From Bradyrhizobium sp. WSM3983 (GTDB lineage: Bacteria; Pseudomonadota; Alphaproteobacteria; Rhizobiales; Xanthobacteraceae), in assembly GCF_000473045.1 (NCBI RefSeq), contig NZ_AXAY01000005.1:1-64000 (forward strand): 64,000 nucleotides of DNA. The letters are read 5' to 3'. Position numbers and translations under genes: made by a program. Positions 52,342 to 60,902 of the stretch are shown in pieces. Below the pieces are notes generated by a model. The model was given only the letters and a program-made list of their open reading frames with translations. It had not been told where the DNA came from and did no database searches. Every line of letters begins with the position of its first letter. Within the stretch, counting starts at the first letter, position 1.

Positions 52342-54039
52342 TCAGCTCAGGGCAAGCAGGAGCGCGTTGCCGATCGGCACGCCCCAGCCGGACACCGCAT
52401 CGAATCCGCGCCTTGCTTCGTATCCGACGCCCGGCTTTGGCCTGGATACGTTGTGACCGATGGTGATGTCGTAGCAGACAAGATCTCCTGTCGGCCGGCC
52501 AAGCGGCGATTTCCGATAGAGCAATGGAGCAAGAAAGCGCTGCCGCTTCTCCGGCGGCAAAAGTGCATTGACACGCGCGATGAGCGCTGCCAGGAGCGGC
52601 GCGGACGCGCTGGTCCCACCGCCATAGTCCGGCTTGCCGCGGAAGATCATCGCGTAGCCGGGTGGGCCGGCAAGCGCCGCAATGTCAGGCACGATGCGTC
52701 CCCACTGACCGGAACCGTTCAAGGAAGCAATATCGAGGCCGCGCTGCCACGCAGGACGACGAAATACCTCACTCACTCCTCCGCCTGTTGCCCCTCCGCC
52801 CGCTTTCATGCGCCGCCCCGGCGTCTCCCACCACACTTGCTCCGTGATCTCGCCGCCGAGACGCGCGATCATCGTGCCACCGACCGCGAGAACGAACGGG
52901 CTGCAGCTCGGAAAATCCACGTGGGCGGCGCCGTCCGTTTCCTCGTCGCCAGCACCATCGTCGCCGGACGCACCGCAGATCGTGATTCCCAGCACGGCCG
53001 CCGCCTGGAGCCGCTCGTTGATGGCAGTACGTGCCGCCGGCGACCAATCACTGGAATCTTCTGCAGAGCCCCAGCTCACCGACAGTGCCACCGGCCTGTC
53101 CTTGATGACGCGGTTCAATAAATCGACCCAGCCCTTCTGATCGAAGTTCGCAAAATAGACCGACAGTTCGGCACCGGGAGCCAGGCCTGCAACCACCTCG
53201 ACGTCCATCATCACCTCGCCGGTATCGTCCAGCGCGTCCTGGCGATCGTCCTTTGGCAACAGTTCGATTTGCCTGCGGTTGCGCACCGGCCAGTTGATCG
53301 AGACGATATCGACCTTGGGCCTCTTGCGCCCGAATGTCTTACAGTGAAGCGCGAGGTCCTCGGCAAAATAGCCGCCACCGAACTCGGCAATCGCGATCTT
53401 CTGGCCAGCGGCCTCCCCGGGCGGAAAATGATACAGCGCTTCCAGGGAAGATGGGCTGAGCGGCGTCAAACCAGCACCGATCCTCGCCCTGCTCCGCCAC
53501 ATGACACGCCGCTGGCCGAATCCGATCAGCGCAGTGACGATCTTCTTCAGCGAAGAGGGAATCTTGTAGTCGTCCTCGCGATCGCGGAATTGCCCCTGAT
53601 CCTTGCTCCAGTAGACGCCGAGGCGGGGCTGAAACGCCTTCTCCATCTGCGCGACGGTCCCGCTCACGCGCATGCTCCGCGTCTCAAGGGACACGTCCTC
53701 GACCTTGAGGCCGAATTTGCGCAAAACCTGTGACACCTTGTCGGCGTCGCTCTTCGAGGCACTATATCTCGCCCTGAACTGGGCTCGCGACAGCGCTCGA
53801 CCTCCGAGCCTTTCGTCGTCCGGCAATTTGGGTCCACGCAATGTCAGTGTGATCTCGACGTGCTGACGTGGGTTCTCATCGCGCAGACGCCTGGCCCCCG
53901 CGGTGGGCGGGCGCGCGCTGCCGGACACGACGACGGGGTGCTTTACCGCACCTGCCGACCCGGTCTTGTCGTCACGCTTTGCTGCCTTGCGATTGGCGGC
54001 CGCCCGGCGGCCGGTACGCGCCTTTGCCCTTGATGCCAT
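52342..54039 (-). CDS. S53-family peptidase (sedolisin/kumamolisin type)
   Basis: A 565-residue acid-type serine-carboxyl peptidase with its propeptide. Residues about 60-190 form the pro-kumamolisin activation domain (VEITLTLRGPKLP). The catalytic Glu/Asp pair is in TGEVMMDVEVVAGLAPG (about 270), the oxyanion Asp in GASGDDGAGD (about 365) and the nucleophile Ser in GGGTSASAPLLAAL (about 478). The C-terminal calcium-site region is DAVSGWGVP. There is no Sec signal peptide; instead the first 25 residues are Lys/Arg rich, so the export route is unclear. It is divergent from the flavoprotein gene at 54203. Confidence 0.9.
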   Translation of the reverse strand: MASRAKARTGRRAAANRKAAKRDDKTGSAGAVKHPVVVSGSARPPTAGARRLRDENPRQHVEITLTLRGPKLPDDERLGGRALSRAQFRARYSASKSDADKVSQVLRKFGLKVEDVSLETRSMRVSGTVAQMEKAFQPRLGVYWSKDQGQFRDREDDYKIPSSLKKIVTALIGFGQRRVMWRSRARIGAGLTPLSPSSLEALYHFPPGEAAGQKIAIAEFGGGYFAEDLALHCKTFGRKRPKVDIVSINWPVRNRRQIELLPKDDRQDALDDTGEVMMDVEVVAGLAPGAELSVYFANFDQKGWVDLLNRVIKDRPVALSVSWGSAEDSSDWSPAARTAINERLQAAAVLGITICGASGDDGAGDEETDGAAHVDFPSCSPFVLAVGGTMIARLGGEITEQVWWETPGRRMKAGGGATGGGVSEVFRRPAWQRGLDIASLNGSGQWGRIVPDIAALAGPPGYAMIFRGKPDYGGGTSASAPLLAALIARVNALLPPEKRQRFLAPLLYRKSPLGRPTGDLVCYDITIGHNVSRPKPGVGYEARRGFDAVSGWGVPIGNALLLALS

Positions 54040-54202
54040 ATCCGAGCCCCCGCCCTCGACACGACCAAAGGTTGCAGGTTATCGTCGATCCTCGGACCCG
54101 TCAAATTTGGGGCCTGGCCGGCGCGGCCCGCTCGTTTCGGACCGATCCTCGACCGTTCGAGACCGTTTTTCGATTTCTGATTTCGATCTGAGGATTTCGA
54201 TC

Positions 54203-55762
54203 ATGCGCTCGATTTACGCACGGCTCAATCGCCGTTACGGCAAGAAGTTCATCGGCTTCGACCGTCAGAAGCTTGTCAGTTCGACCCTCGCCAACGCAAT
54301 GGTCGTCACGGCGGCCACGCCTCCCCGCGACATGCCGCGCCCGGCGCGGGCGGCGCGACGGCCGCGTGTGACGATCGTCGGAGCGGGGCTCGGCGGCCTG
54401 ATGGCCGGCTACACGCTCGCTCATTGCTGCGACGTGACGATTTTTGAGGCGCGTGAACGCGTCGGCGGCCGTGTCTGGAGCAAGAACAAATCGAGCGGCG
54501 TGGTCGAAGCCGGCGGTGAACTGATCGGCTATAATCATCCGCTGTGGCTAGCCCTGGCGCGCCAGTTCCGGCTGGGACTGTCGCTGTTCACGCTGGATTC
54601 GAATTTCGACGCGCTCGATCTCGATATGCCGATCTATCTCGACGGTCGAAAGATCTCGAACGCGTTCGCGCTCAAGACGCTGTTCGAACAGATGGAGGCG
54701 GCCTTCGGTCGGATGGCACGGCGCGCGCGGCACGTCCATAAGCATGCGCCGTGGCTCACTTCAGACGCGGACGCGCTGGACCAGCAATCCATGGCGGACT
54801 GGATTCGGGACGAACCTTGCTCGCGTCTCGCCAAGCTCGCAATGAAGGAGCAGTTCAGCAACGACGCGGGTCGGCCCGTGGAGCGACAAAGCCTGCTCGC
54901 CAATTTCGCGGTGGTGCACGGCGGCGCACTCAAAGGACACCCGGCCGCCTTTTTCACCCAGACCGAGACGCTACGCTGCTCGGAGGGCAATCAGTCGCTG
55001 GCCGAGCACCTGGCCGAGGAAATCAGGAAGGTCGGAGGGGTGGTCCATCTGTCCTCGCCTGTCGTTGCGATCGACGTCGACAAGGAGGGCGTGACGATCA
55101 CACCGGAGGGGGCTGCCTCACATCTCGCCGACTACGTCGTGCTTGCGATTCCGCCGAGCCTGTGGCCGGGCGGCCGCTTCGCCAAGATCGAGATCACGCC
55201 GCAACTGACGCCCGACCATTACATCTCGATGGGGACGGCCGTGAAATACCTCAGTCCGGTCAAGCGCCGTTTCTGGATCGATCATGGGCTGGCGCCGGCC
55301 GCGACGTCGAACCGCTTCGGCGTCACATGGGAAGGTACCGACAACCAGATCGCGCCGCGCGGGCGCGAGGTCGAACTCAGCCTGTTCGCCGGCAGCAGAC
55401 CGGCGCAGCAAGCCATTCGAGAATGGGAGCGCGGCGGCAAGACCGCCGTCGATGCCTTCTACGCGTCACGGCTCGGCCAGGTCTATCGCGGCTATGAGGA
55501 CAATCTGTCCCAGCCTCCGGACTTCATTGCGTGGCCCGCCGATCCCTGGACCGGTGCCGGCTATTCCTGCCCGGCGCCCGGCGAAGTCACGCGCGCCGGT
55601 CCGCTGCTCAACAGCGCATTTCACAAGCGGATGTATTTCGCGGGAGAGCACACCTGCTTTGCCTATTACGGCTACATGGAGGGCGCGCTTCAGTCCGGCC
55701 TGAAGGCGGGATCGGCGATCCTGAGGGCGATCGGGCGCACGGGCCGGCGCCGGTCGGCCTGA
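54203..55762 (+). CDS. FAD-dependent amine-oxidase-like oxidoreductase
   Basis: A 519-residue flavin amine oxidase family protein. The FAD site VTIVGAGLGGLMAGYTLA (about 55-72) is followed by the ERVGGRVWS motif (about 86). The C-terminal FAD-binding segment is MYFAGEHTCFAYYGYMEGALQSG (about 478-500). The ATG at 54203 has GAGGA upstream. About 50 residues precede the Rossmann motif and include a basic stretch. The substrate may be an amine or phenolic compound. The 54040-54202 gap to the divergent sedolisin gene has no clear operator. Confidence 0.85.
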   Translation: MRSIYARLNRRYGKKFIGFDRQKLVSSTLANAMVVTAATPPRDMPRPARAARRPRVTIVGAGLGGLMAGYTLAHCCDVTIFEARERVGGRVWSKNKSSGVVEAGGELIGYNHPLWLALARQFRLGLSLFTLDSNFDALDLDMPIYLDGRKISNAFALKTLFEQMEAAFGRMARRARHVHKHAPWLTSDADALDQQSMADWIRDEPCSRLAKLAMKEQFSNDAGRPVERQSLLANFAVVHGGALKGHPAAFFTQTETLRCSEGNQSLAEHLAEEIRKVGGVVHLSSPVVAIDVDKEGVTITPEGAASHLADYVVLAIPPSLWPGGRFAKIEITPQLTPDHYISMGTAVKYLSPVKRRFWIDHGLAPAATSNRFGVTWEGTDNQIAPRGREVELSLFAGSRPAQQAIREWERGGKTAVDAFYASRLGQVYRGYEDNLSQPPDFIAWPADPWTGAGYSCPAPGEVTRAGPLLNSAFHKRMYFAGEHTCFAYYGYMEGALQSGLKAGSAILRAIGRTGRRRSA

Positions 55763-55766
55763 GCCC

Positions 55767-55973
55767 TTACAGCGTCTCTTGCTGGTGCCCGCAATTCTTG
55801 CAGGCGAACTTGACGCGGCTCTGGCCTTTTTCCGCCTGAACCCGGTTTGGCGCGCCGCACTTGCCGCAGACGGCCTCGATGCGGGTCGAGCCCTGCTTGA
55901 CGACGATGGTCTTCTTTTCCATCGATTCGCGGATCAGGCGCTCGGCCTCCTCACGCAGGGATTGTTTCGACAA
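55767..55973 (-). CDS. Small zinc-ribbon protein
   Basis: A 68-residue protein. The N-terminal 30 residues are helical and charged (SLREEAERLIRESMEKK); the remainder forms a zinc ribbon with CGKC (about residues 36-39) and CKNC (about 58-61). It could bind RNA, DNA or a protein partner; no function is assigned. It converges with the flavoprotein gene, with stops only 4 bp apart. Confidence 0.8.
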   Translation of the reverse strand: MSKQSLREEAERLIRESMEKKTIVVKQGSTRIEAVCGKCGAPNRVQAEKGQSRVKFACKNCGHQQETL

Positions 55974-56027
55974 AACTCGTCTCCGCTTCTGAAAGCGCGA
56001 GAGCCATATCGCACTTGCGTTGGAATC

Positions 56028-56224
56028 TCAATCGGCAATGCCGGCTAAGACCTCGCCAATCACATAACTGTCTTCGACATGCACCGGAACGTCTCGGCGA
56101 CATACGGGCCCTTCTGCAATTCGTCGCCGCGTTCCACCGCAACCGGATATGACCGGATCTTGACGCGTTTCGGATCGAACCAGGACTGGCCGTTGCGCAT
56201 GTCGAATTCCCAGCCGTGCCAGGG
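56028..56224 (-). pseudogene. Rieske [2Fe-2S] protein remnant
   Basis: Reading leftward from 56224, the sequence encodes PWHGWEFDMRNGQSWFDP and then KRVKIRSYPVAVERGDEL and GPYVAETF, the C-terminal half of a Rieske ferredoxin-like protein. At about 56085 a single base has been lost; reading on in the next frame gives VHVEDSYVIGEVLAGIAD and a stop at 56028. The upstream half, including the first cluster motif and the Cys of the second CPWH motif, is absent. It is therefore a truncated and frameshifted remnant. Confidence 0.75.
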
Positions 56225-56368
56225 GCGGCGTAGAGGCCGAGAGAGCGCAGCGAGGCCAGGATCGGCGGCTGACTAAAATTTTGCCTGTCGCATCGCGACC
56301 GACGCGCTTAGCCTTCGCCGCGTTCCGTCTCTTTCTCTCTCCCTTGTCTCTTCTCCCTTGGAGTTCCC

Positions 56369-57823
56369 ATGACCCTCCTCATCCGCGGCGGCACCGTCGT
56401 CAATCATGATCATTCGCGCCGTGCGGACGTGCTGATCGAGGGCGACAGCATCGTCGCGATCGGCCCTGCGATCGCGGCGCCAACGGGAACGGAGATCATC
56501 GACGCCGGCGGCGCCTACATCATTCCGGGCGGCATCGATCCGCACACCCATCTCGAAATGCCGTTCATGGGCACCGTCACCGCCGACGACTTCGAGTCCG
56601 GCACGAAGGCGGCGCTGACCGGCGGCACCACCATGGTGGTGGATTTCTGCCTGCCCGATCCCGGCCAGTCGATGCTCGCGGCCTATCAGGAATGGCGCCA
56701 CAAATCCGAGAAGGCGGCATCCGACTACGGCTTCCACATGGCGGTGACCTCATGGTCGAAGCAGATCTATGACGAGATGGAGACCGTGGTCAAAACCTAC
56801 GGCATCAACACCTTCAAGCACTTCATGGCCTACAAGGGCGCGCTGATGGTGAACGACGACGAGCTCTACAACTCGTTCGCGCGCTGCGCCCATCTCGGCG
56901 CGATGCCGGTGGTGCACGCGGAGAATGGCGACGTCGTTGCCTTGATGCAGGAGGCGCTGATCGCGCGCGGCGTCACCGGCCCCGAGGGCCACGCCTATTC
57001 GCGGCCTCCGGAGGTCGAGGGCGAGGCCACCAACCGCGCCATCATGATCGCTGATATGACGGGCACACCGGTCTATATCGTGCACACCAGCTGCCGCGAG
57101 GCGCATGAGGCGATCGCCCGCGCCCGGGCCGCGGGAAAACGCGTCTATGGCGAGCCGTTGATCCAGCATCTGCTGCTCGATGAGCGTGAATACCAGAACA
57201 AGGACTGGGATCATTCCGCGCAGCGCGTGATGTCGCCGCCGTTCCGCGACAAGTCGCATCAGGACAGCCTGTGGGCGGGCCTGGAGTCGGGTTCGCTGCA
57301 AGTGGTCGCGACCGACCACTGCGCCTTCACCACGGAGCAGAAGCGGTTCGGGCTCGGCGACTTCAGAAAGATCCCGAACGGCACCGGCGGCCTCGAAGAT
57401 CGCCTTGCGCTGTTGTGGACCGCGGGCGTCGCCACGGGGCGGCTGACCAAGGAGGAATTCGTCGCCGTGACCTCGGCGAACATCGCCCGCATCCTCAACA
57501 TCTATCCGCGCAAGGGCGCCGTCGCCGTCGGCTCGGATGCCGATATCGTGGTGTGGGATCCCAAGGCGACCAAGACCATCAGCGCGAAGCGGCAGATGAG
57601 CCGGATCGACTACAATGTGTTCGAAGGCTTTTCCTGCAGCGGCGGCCCGGCAGCAACGCTGTCGCGCGGCCGCATCGTCTGGAAGGATGGCGATCTGCGC
57701 GCAGAGGCCGGCGACGGGCACTATGTCGAGCGTCCGGCATTCTCGCCGGTGCATGTCGCAAACTCGACGTGGAAAGAACTCACCACCCCGCGCGCGGTCG
57801 CACGCGGAGCGGTGACGCCGTAG
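56369..57823 (+). CDS. hydA: Dihydropyrimidinase/D-hydantoinase
   Basis: A 484-residue cyclic amidohydrolase. The zinc ligands are PHTHLEMPF (about residues 57-65), the carbamylated Lys is in MAYKGALMVNDD (about 155), and later ligands are in VVHAENGD (about 188), VHTSCREAH and TDHCAFTT. It hydrolyses dihydropyrimidines or 5-substituted hydantoins to N-carbamoyl amino acids. The length matches the family. The ATG at 56369 follows TTGGAG. No carbamoylase gene is adjacent. Confidence 0.95.
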   Translation: MTLLIRGGTVVNHDHSRRADVLIEGDSIVAIGPAIAAPTGTEIIDAGGAYIIPGGIDPHTHLEMPFMGTVTADDFESGTKAALTGGTTMVVDFCLPDPGQSMLAAYQEWRHKSEKAASDYGFHMAVTSWSKQIYDEMETVVKTYGINTFKHFMAYKGALMVNDDELYNSFARCAHLGAMPVVHAENGDVVALMQEALIARGVTGPEGHAYSRPPEVEGEATNRAIMIADMTGTPVYIVHTSCREAHEAIARARAAGKRVYGEPLIQHLLLDEREYQNKDWDHSAQRVMSPPFRDKSHQDSLWAGLESGSLQVVATDHCAFTTEQKRFGLGDFRKIPNGTGGLEDRLALLWTAGVATGRLTKEEFVAVTSANIARILNIYPRKGAVAVGSDADIVVWDPKATKTISAKRQMSRIDYNVFEGFSCSGGPAATLSRGRIVWKDGDLRAEAGDGHYVERPAFSPVHVANSTWKELTTPRAVARGAVTP

Positions 57824-57833
57824 GGCAAGCAGT

Positions 57834-57974
57834 CTAGATCGCGAACACCCAGGCGGCGACGATGGTGCCGATGGTGATGAGACCAGCGATGGTCCAGCCG
57901 GCGGCATATTCCAGCTCAGGATGACCGGTCGCCCGCATGATCTCTACCGGATCGGCGGTATGCTTCTCTGCCAT
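57834..57974 (-). CDS. Small single-pass membrane protein
   Basis: A 46-residue protein: a short polar N-terminus (MAEKHTADPVEIMRATGHPE) and one hydrophobic helix (WTIAGLITIGTIVAAWVFAI) at the C-terminus. The ATG at 57974 is preferred; longer in-frame forms add an unlikely tail. Tail-anchored membrane insertion is plausible. It converges with hydA. Function unknown. Confidence 0.6.
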   Translation of the reverse strand: MAEKHTADPVEIMRATGHPELEYAAGWTIAGLITIGTIVAAWVFAI

Positions 57975-58252
57975 GACAGCCTCGCACGATTCTCCCCGCG
58001 TCATGGATAAGTCGTGCCAGCCGCCATTAGGTTCCATCACGGCCGCGCGAACGGCAAAAAAGTCGAAAACAACCCCATGCAAAGTAGAACGGCCTTGCCA
58101 GCATGAGACGGCGCCGCGCTCCGCAACCAATTGACCCGACGCGGTAAAGCAGCCGCAATGCGCAATCTCACGCGCTCCGCATCTTGCACCGCAAAAACCG
58201 ATTGCATGCTAGACTGGATGCACGCGATCCAGGGCAGGAGAGAAGCAGAAAT

Positions 58253-58548
58253 ATGCTGTCAAGAAGGTCGGCCACTCCGCCAAAAAGATCGAGGAGTACA
58301 TCAAGCTCCAGAAACACCGCGCCGCCGACAAAAGCCGGATCGCGCTCGGCGAAGCCTATGAAGTCCGCTACTGGTCGAATAAGTTCAAGATCACGCCGGC
58401 CAAGCTGAAGGCCGCCGTCGCCGCCGCCGGCCACTCTTCCAGGAAGGTCGAGGCGTATCTGAGCGCCCAGAAGGCAGCGAAGAAGAAGGCGGCCAAGAAG
58501 ACAGCGAAGAAGACCGCCAAAAAGAAGCCCTCCGCGTCGCGAAAGTAG
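58253..58548 (+). pseudogene. DUF3606 protein with a frameshift at codon 2
   Basis: The frame ending with TAG at 58546 encodes AVKKVGHSAKKIEEYIK, then a complete DUF3606 domain (LGEAYEVRYWSNKFKITPAK...) and a Lys-rich tail (KKKAAKKTAKKTAKKK). It has no in-frame ATG, GTG or TTG before the homology. An ATG at 58253 follows a good AGGAG but is out of frame by one; adding one G after it would give ATG GCT GTC AAG and restore the gene. It is therefore a one-base deletion, a sequencing error or very recent decay. Confidence 0.7.
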
Positions 58549-58621
58549 ACCCGCTAAAACTTCGGACATCTGTCCTCGAGCCAGACACATCAGCCGGCGT
58601 GCGTCGCCGGCGAGCGTCAGC

Positions 58622-58636
58622 GACGCCTTCGGCGTC
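58622..58636. terminator. Hairpin in the 58549-58838 gap
   Basis: GACGCC-TTC-GGCGTC forms a 6-bp stem flanked by AGCGT and ACGCT. The 290-bp region otherwise holds nothing recognisable. Confidence 0.35.
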
Positions 58637-58838
58637 ACGCTGTTCGACTATTTCCCATCCGCATCTCGGCGACGTCCACGCCCGCACCGGCCTGCCGCGC
58701 CCGGCAGCCAGCAGAGTGGCGGCTGCCGCGATCGTTCAGCAAACCCGCCACGATGCAGCCTTCCCCTGGATGGGAAATCTGTCATAGGCTCGGCACGCTT
58801 TGTGGCGGCGAGGCCGTGACCGGAGAGAAGAGGCACCC

Positions 58839-59351
58839 ATGAAACTCACGATCTCGAAACTCACGATCTCGGTTTCCCTCGCCGGTGCCATCCTTGTGGC
58901 CGGCGTCTCTCATGTCGCGGGCGCATCCGGCGCAACGCCCTCAAAAATCTCGGGCTCCACGGCGCTGGCGCTGGCGGGCGTGATTGCGCCGCTGTCGCCG
59001 CTCCTGTCGGGCGCCGAGAAGAAGGCGGTGGCGATGCTGTTCGCCGCCAATGCCGATATTCCCTACAAGAAGCCGATCGTGGTGACCGCGGACAGGATCG
59101 TCTGCCGCACCAGCAATGTCGACATCAGCTTGCGCAACTGCGAGGTCACCTTCGGCAAGAAGGTCAAGACTGTGAACGGATCCACGGCCAACGAGATCTT
59201 CGCGACCGAGGCGCTGGCCGGCATCCCGCCTGACGGCGCGGCAGGATCGAATTTCGAGAGCCTGAGCAAGCTGAGCTGCACGATCGACCCCAATGCCATC
59301 AGGCAGAAGGACGGCAGTGGGGCGGATTGCACGTTCCAGCCGGGAAATTGA
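58839..59351 (+). CDS. Secreted protein of unknown function
   Basis: A 170-residue protein with a signal peptide: MKLTISKLTISVSLAGAILV and likely cleavage after SHVAGA, about residue 28. The mature part has four cysteines (VCRTSNVDISLRNCEVTF, SKLSCTIDP, GADCTF), which could form two disulfides in the periplasm. The first codons contain a perfect 15-bp tandem repeat (AAACTCACGATCTCG twice), so the signal peptide start was duplicated. The ATG at 58839 follows GAGAAGAGG. No family recognised. Confidence 0.7.
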   Translation: MKLTISKLTISVSLAGAILVAGVSHVAGASGATPSKISGSTALALAGVIAPLSPLLSGAEKKAVAMLFAANADIPYKKPIVVTADRIVCRTSNVDISLRNCEVTFGKKVKTVNGSTANEIFATEALAGIPPDGAAGSNFESLSKLSCTIDPNAIRQKDGSGADCTFQPGN

Positions 59352-59502
59352 ACCGGGGCGAGCGGGCGTACCAAAGGTGCCGTGAAATCGCCGCAAGATG
59401 ATCCAACAACATGAACTACGAAGAAGAACTAATAGGGCGAATTGAAAAGACGGGCCAAACCGGCGCACCAATATTATAAAGCGCGCAAGGCCGGCACCAT
59501 CC

Positions 59503-60438
59503 ATGATGAAGAATTGTCTCGCATTTTTGCTTCTCTTGACCGTAACCGCGGCCGCCGCACATGGGCCGTTGCCGGTGCGACCAACCGTGCCGTCCAATCT
59601 CGTCCGGATCGGCCTCACCGATAACGACACGACGGCCGGCGGCGTGGCACGGCTATGCGAGCAGGTCACCTTCTCGCGCGGCCTGCGCTATGGCGACAGC
59701 GAGGCCAATGTGCTCGACGTCGCGGTCAGCGAGACCACCAAGGCGGACACGCCGCGGCCGGTGCTGCTGTTCGTGGCCGGCGACACGTTTACCGGCGACC
59801 GCGGCGCGCCGGACCTGTCCCGCGACATCCAGGACGAGGCGATGTGCTTCGCCGCGCGCAACGGCATGATCGGGGTGCGCGTGAACTACCGCCTGGCGCC
59901 CGCGGCGACCTGGCCGATGGGCGCGACGGACGTCGCGGCGGCGCTATCCTGGATCCACGGCAATATCGACCTGTTCAACGGCGATGCCCGCGAGATCGTC
60001 GCGGTCGGCTATGGCGCCGGCGCCTTCCATGTCGCGACCCTGCTGGCGCATCCCGAGCTCCAGGCCGACCGCGCCGATGTCGCCGCCGTGGTGCTGGTGT
60101 CCGGCATCTATCGCGCCGGCAAGGACGCCAGTGACAGCGAGAAGGCCTATCTCGGCTCGGATGCGGGTCAATATGACAAGCGCTCGGTGTTTCCCGGCAT
60201 CCTCAACGTCGACGCGCCGATCGTGCTGGCCTGGGCCGCGAACGATCCCGCGAACCTCGTCACACAGGGCGAGACCCTGAAGAAGACGCTCTGCGGCGCC
60301 GGCCACTGCCCGCGCACCACACTGCTGCGCAGCCGCGACGGCATCGCCGCAGCATTTGGGCTGGATGGTTCCGGGGATAGTCTTGCCGAGCCGACGCTGT
60401 TGCTGGTGCATCAGTTGGAGGCGCGGGGGCTGCCGTAG
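59503..60438 (+). CDS. Secreted alpha/beta-hydrolase-fold protein lacking the serine nucleophile
   Basis: A 311-residue protein with a signal peptide (CLAFLLLLTVTAAAA, cut near residue 20) and a carboxylesterase-like alpha/beta hydrolase fold: VLLFVAGDTFTGDRGAPD, then GVRVNYRLAP (about 125-134) and LSWIHGNIDLF. At the nucleophile elbow the sequence is AVGYGAGAFHVA, with Gly in place of the expected Ser of GxSxG. The oxyanion HGGG motif is also changed. It is probably a non-catalytic or binding relative. The gene is intact. Confidence 0.75.
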   Translation: MMKNCLAFLLLLTVTAAAAHGPLPVRPTVPSNLVRIGLTDNDTTAGGVARLCEQVTFSRGLRYGDSEANVLDVAVSETTKADTPRPVLLFVAGDTFTGDRGAPDLSRDIQDEAMCFAARNGMIGVRVNYRLAPAATWPMGATDVAAALSWIHGNIDLFNGDAREIVAVGYGAGAFHVATLLAHPELQADRADVAAVVLVSGIYRAGKDASDSEKAYLGSDAGQYDKRSVFPGILNVDAPIVLAWAANDPANLVTQGETLKKTLCGAGHCPRTTLLRSRDGIAAAFGLDGSGDSLAEPTLLLVHQLEARGLP

Positions 60439-60471
60439 CGTCGTTGCGGGCGGCCACTCGCATTTGCTGGG

Positions 60472-60735
60472 CCACCCCTCCCCGCAAGGGACAGGGCAAT
60501 CGCATATGAAAACTTGTCCCTGCGGCCATCCTTCGAGACGCCCGCTTTGGGCGGCTCCTCAGGATGAGGGCGGAGTATGCGGCAGCAGTTTCAAAGGGGC
60601 ACTGACGCTGGTTAGCCTCATCCTGAGGAGGCGCGTAAGCGCCGTCTCGAAGGACGAGGCGTGCGCGCAGGTCGCCGCAACGAGTCATATGCGATTGGCC
60701 TGCCCTTGCAGGGGAGGGCTAGGGAGAGGGGTACC
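60472..60735. repeat. Composite repeat island with long inverted arms
   Basis: A left arm at 60472-60509 (CCACCCCTCCCCGCAAGG...GCATATGA) and a right arm at 60685-60735 (TCATATGCGATTGG...) are inverted. Inside are two units of the TTCGAGACG/CTCAGGATGAGG family at 60527-60570 and 60616-60659. The segment 60711-60754 recurs at 62304-62347. It accounts for most of the gene-free region 60439-60902. Confidence 0.85.
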
Positions 60736-60902
60736 ACTCGGGGACTCGCTCGACAGCGCGTCAACACGCCTGCCGTTTCGGCTGGGCCGAGATGCGGCGT
60801 GCCAACGCGCGGCCACAGGATTGCCAAACGCTTGACGTAGATCAACTCGCTTGGGTGCGGATCGAGCCGACTTCGTTGGGGGCCAACGACAAGGTGTCGA
60901 GC

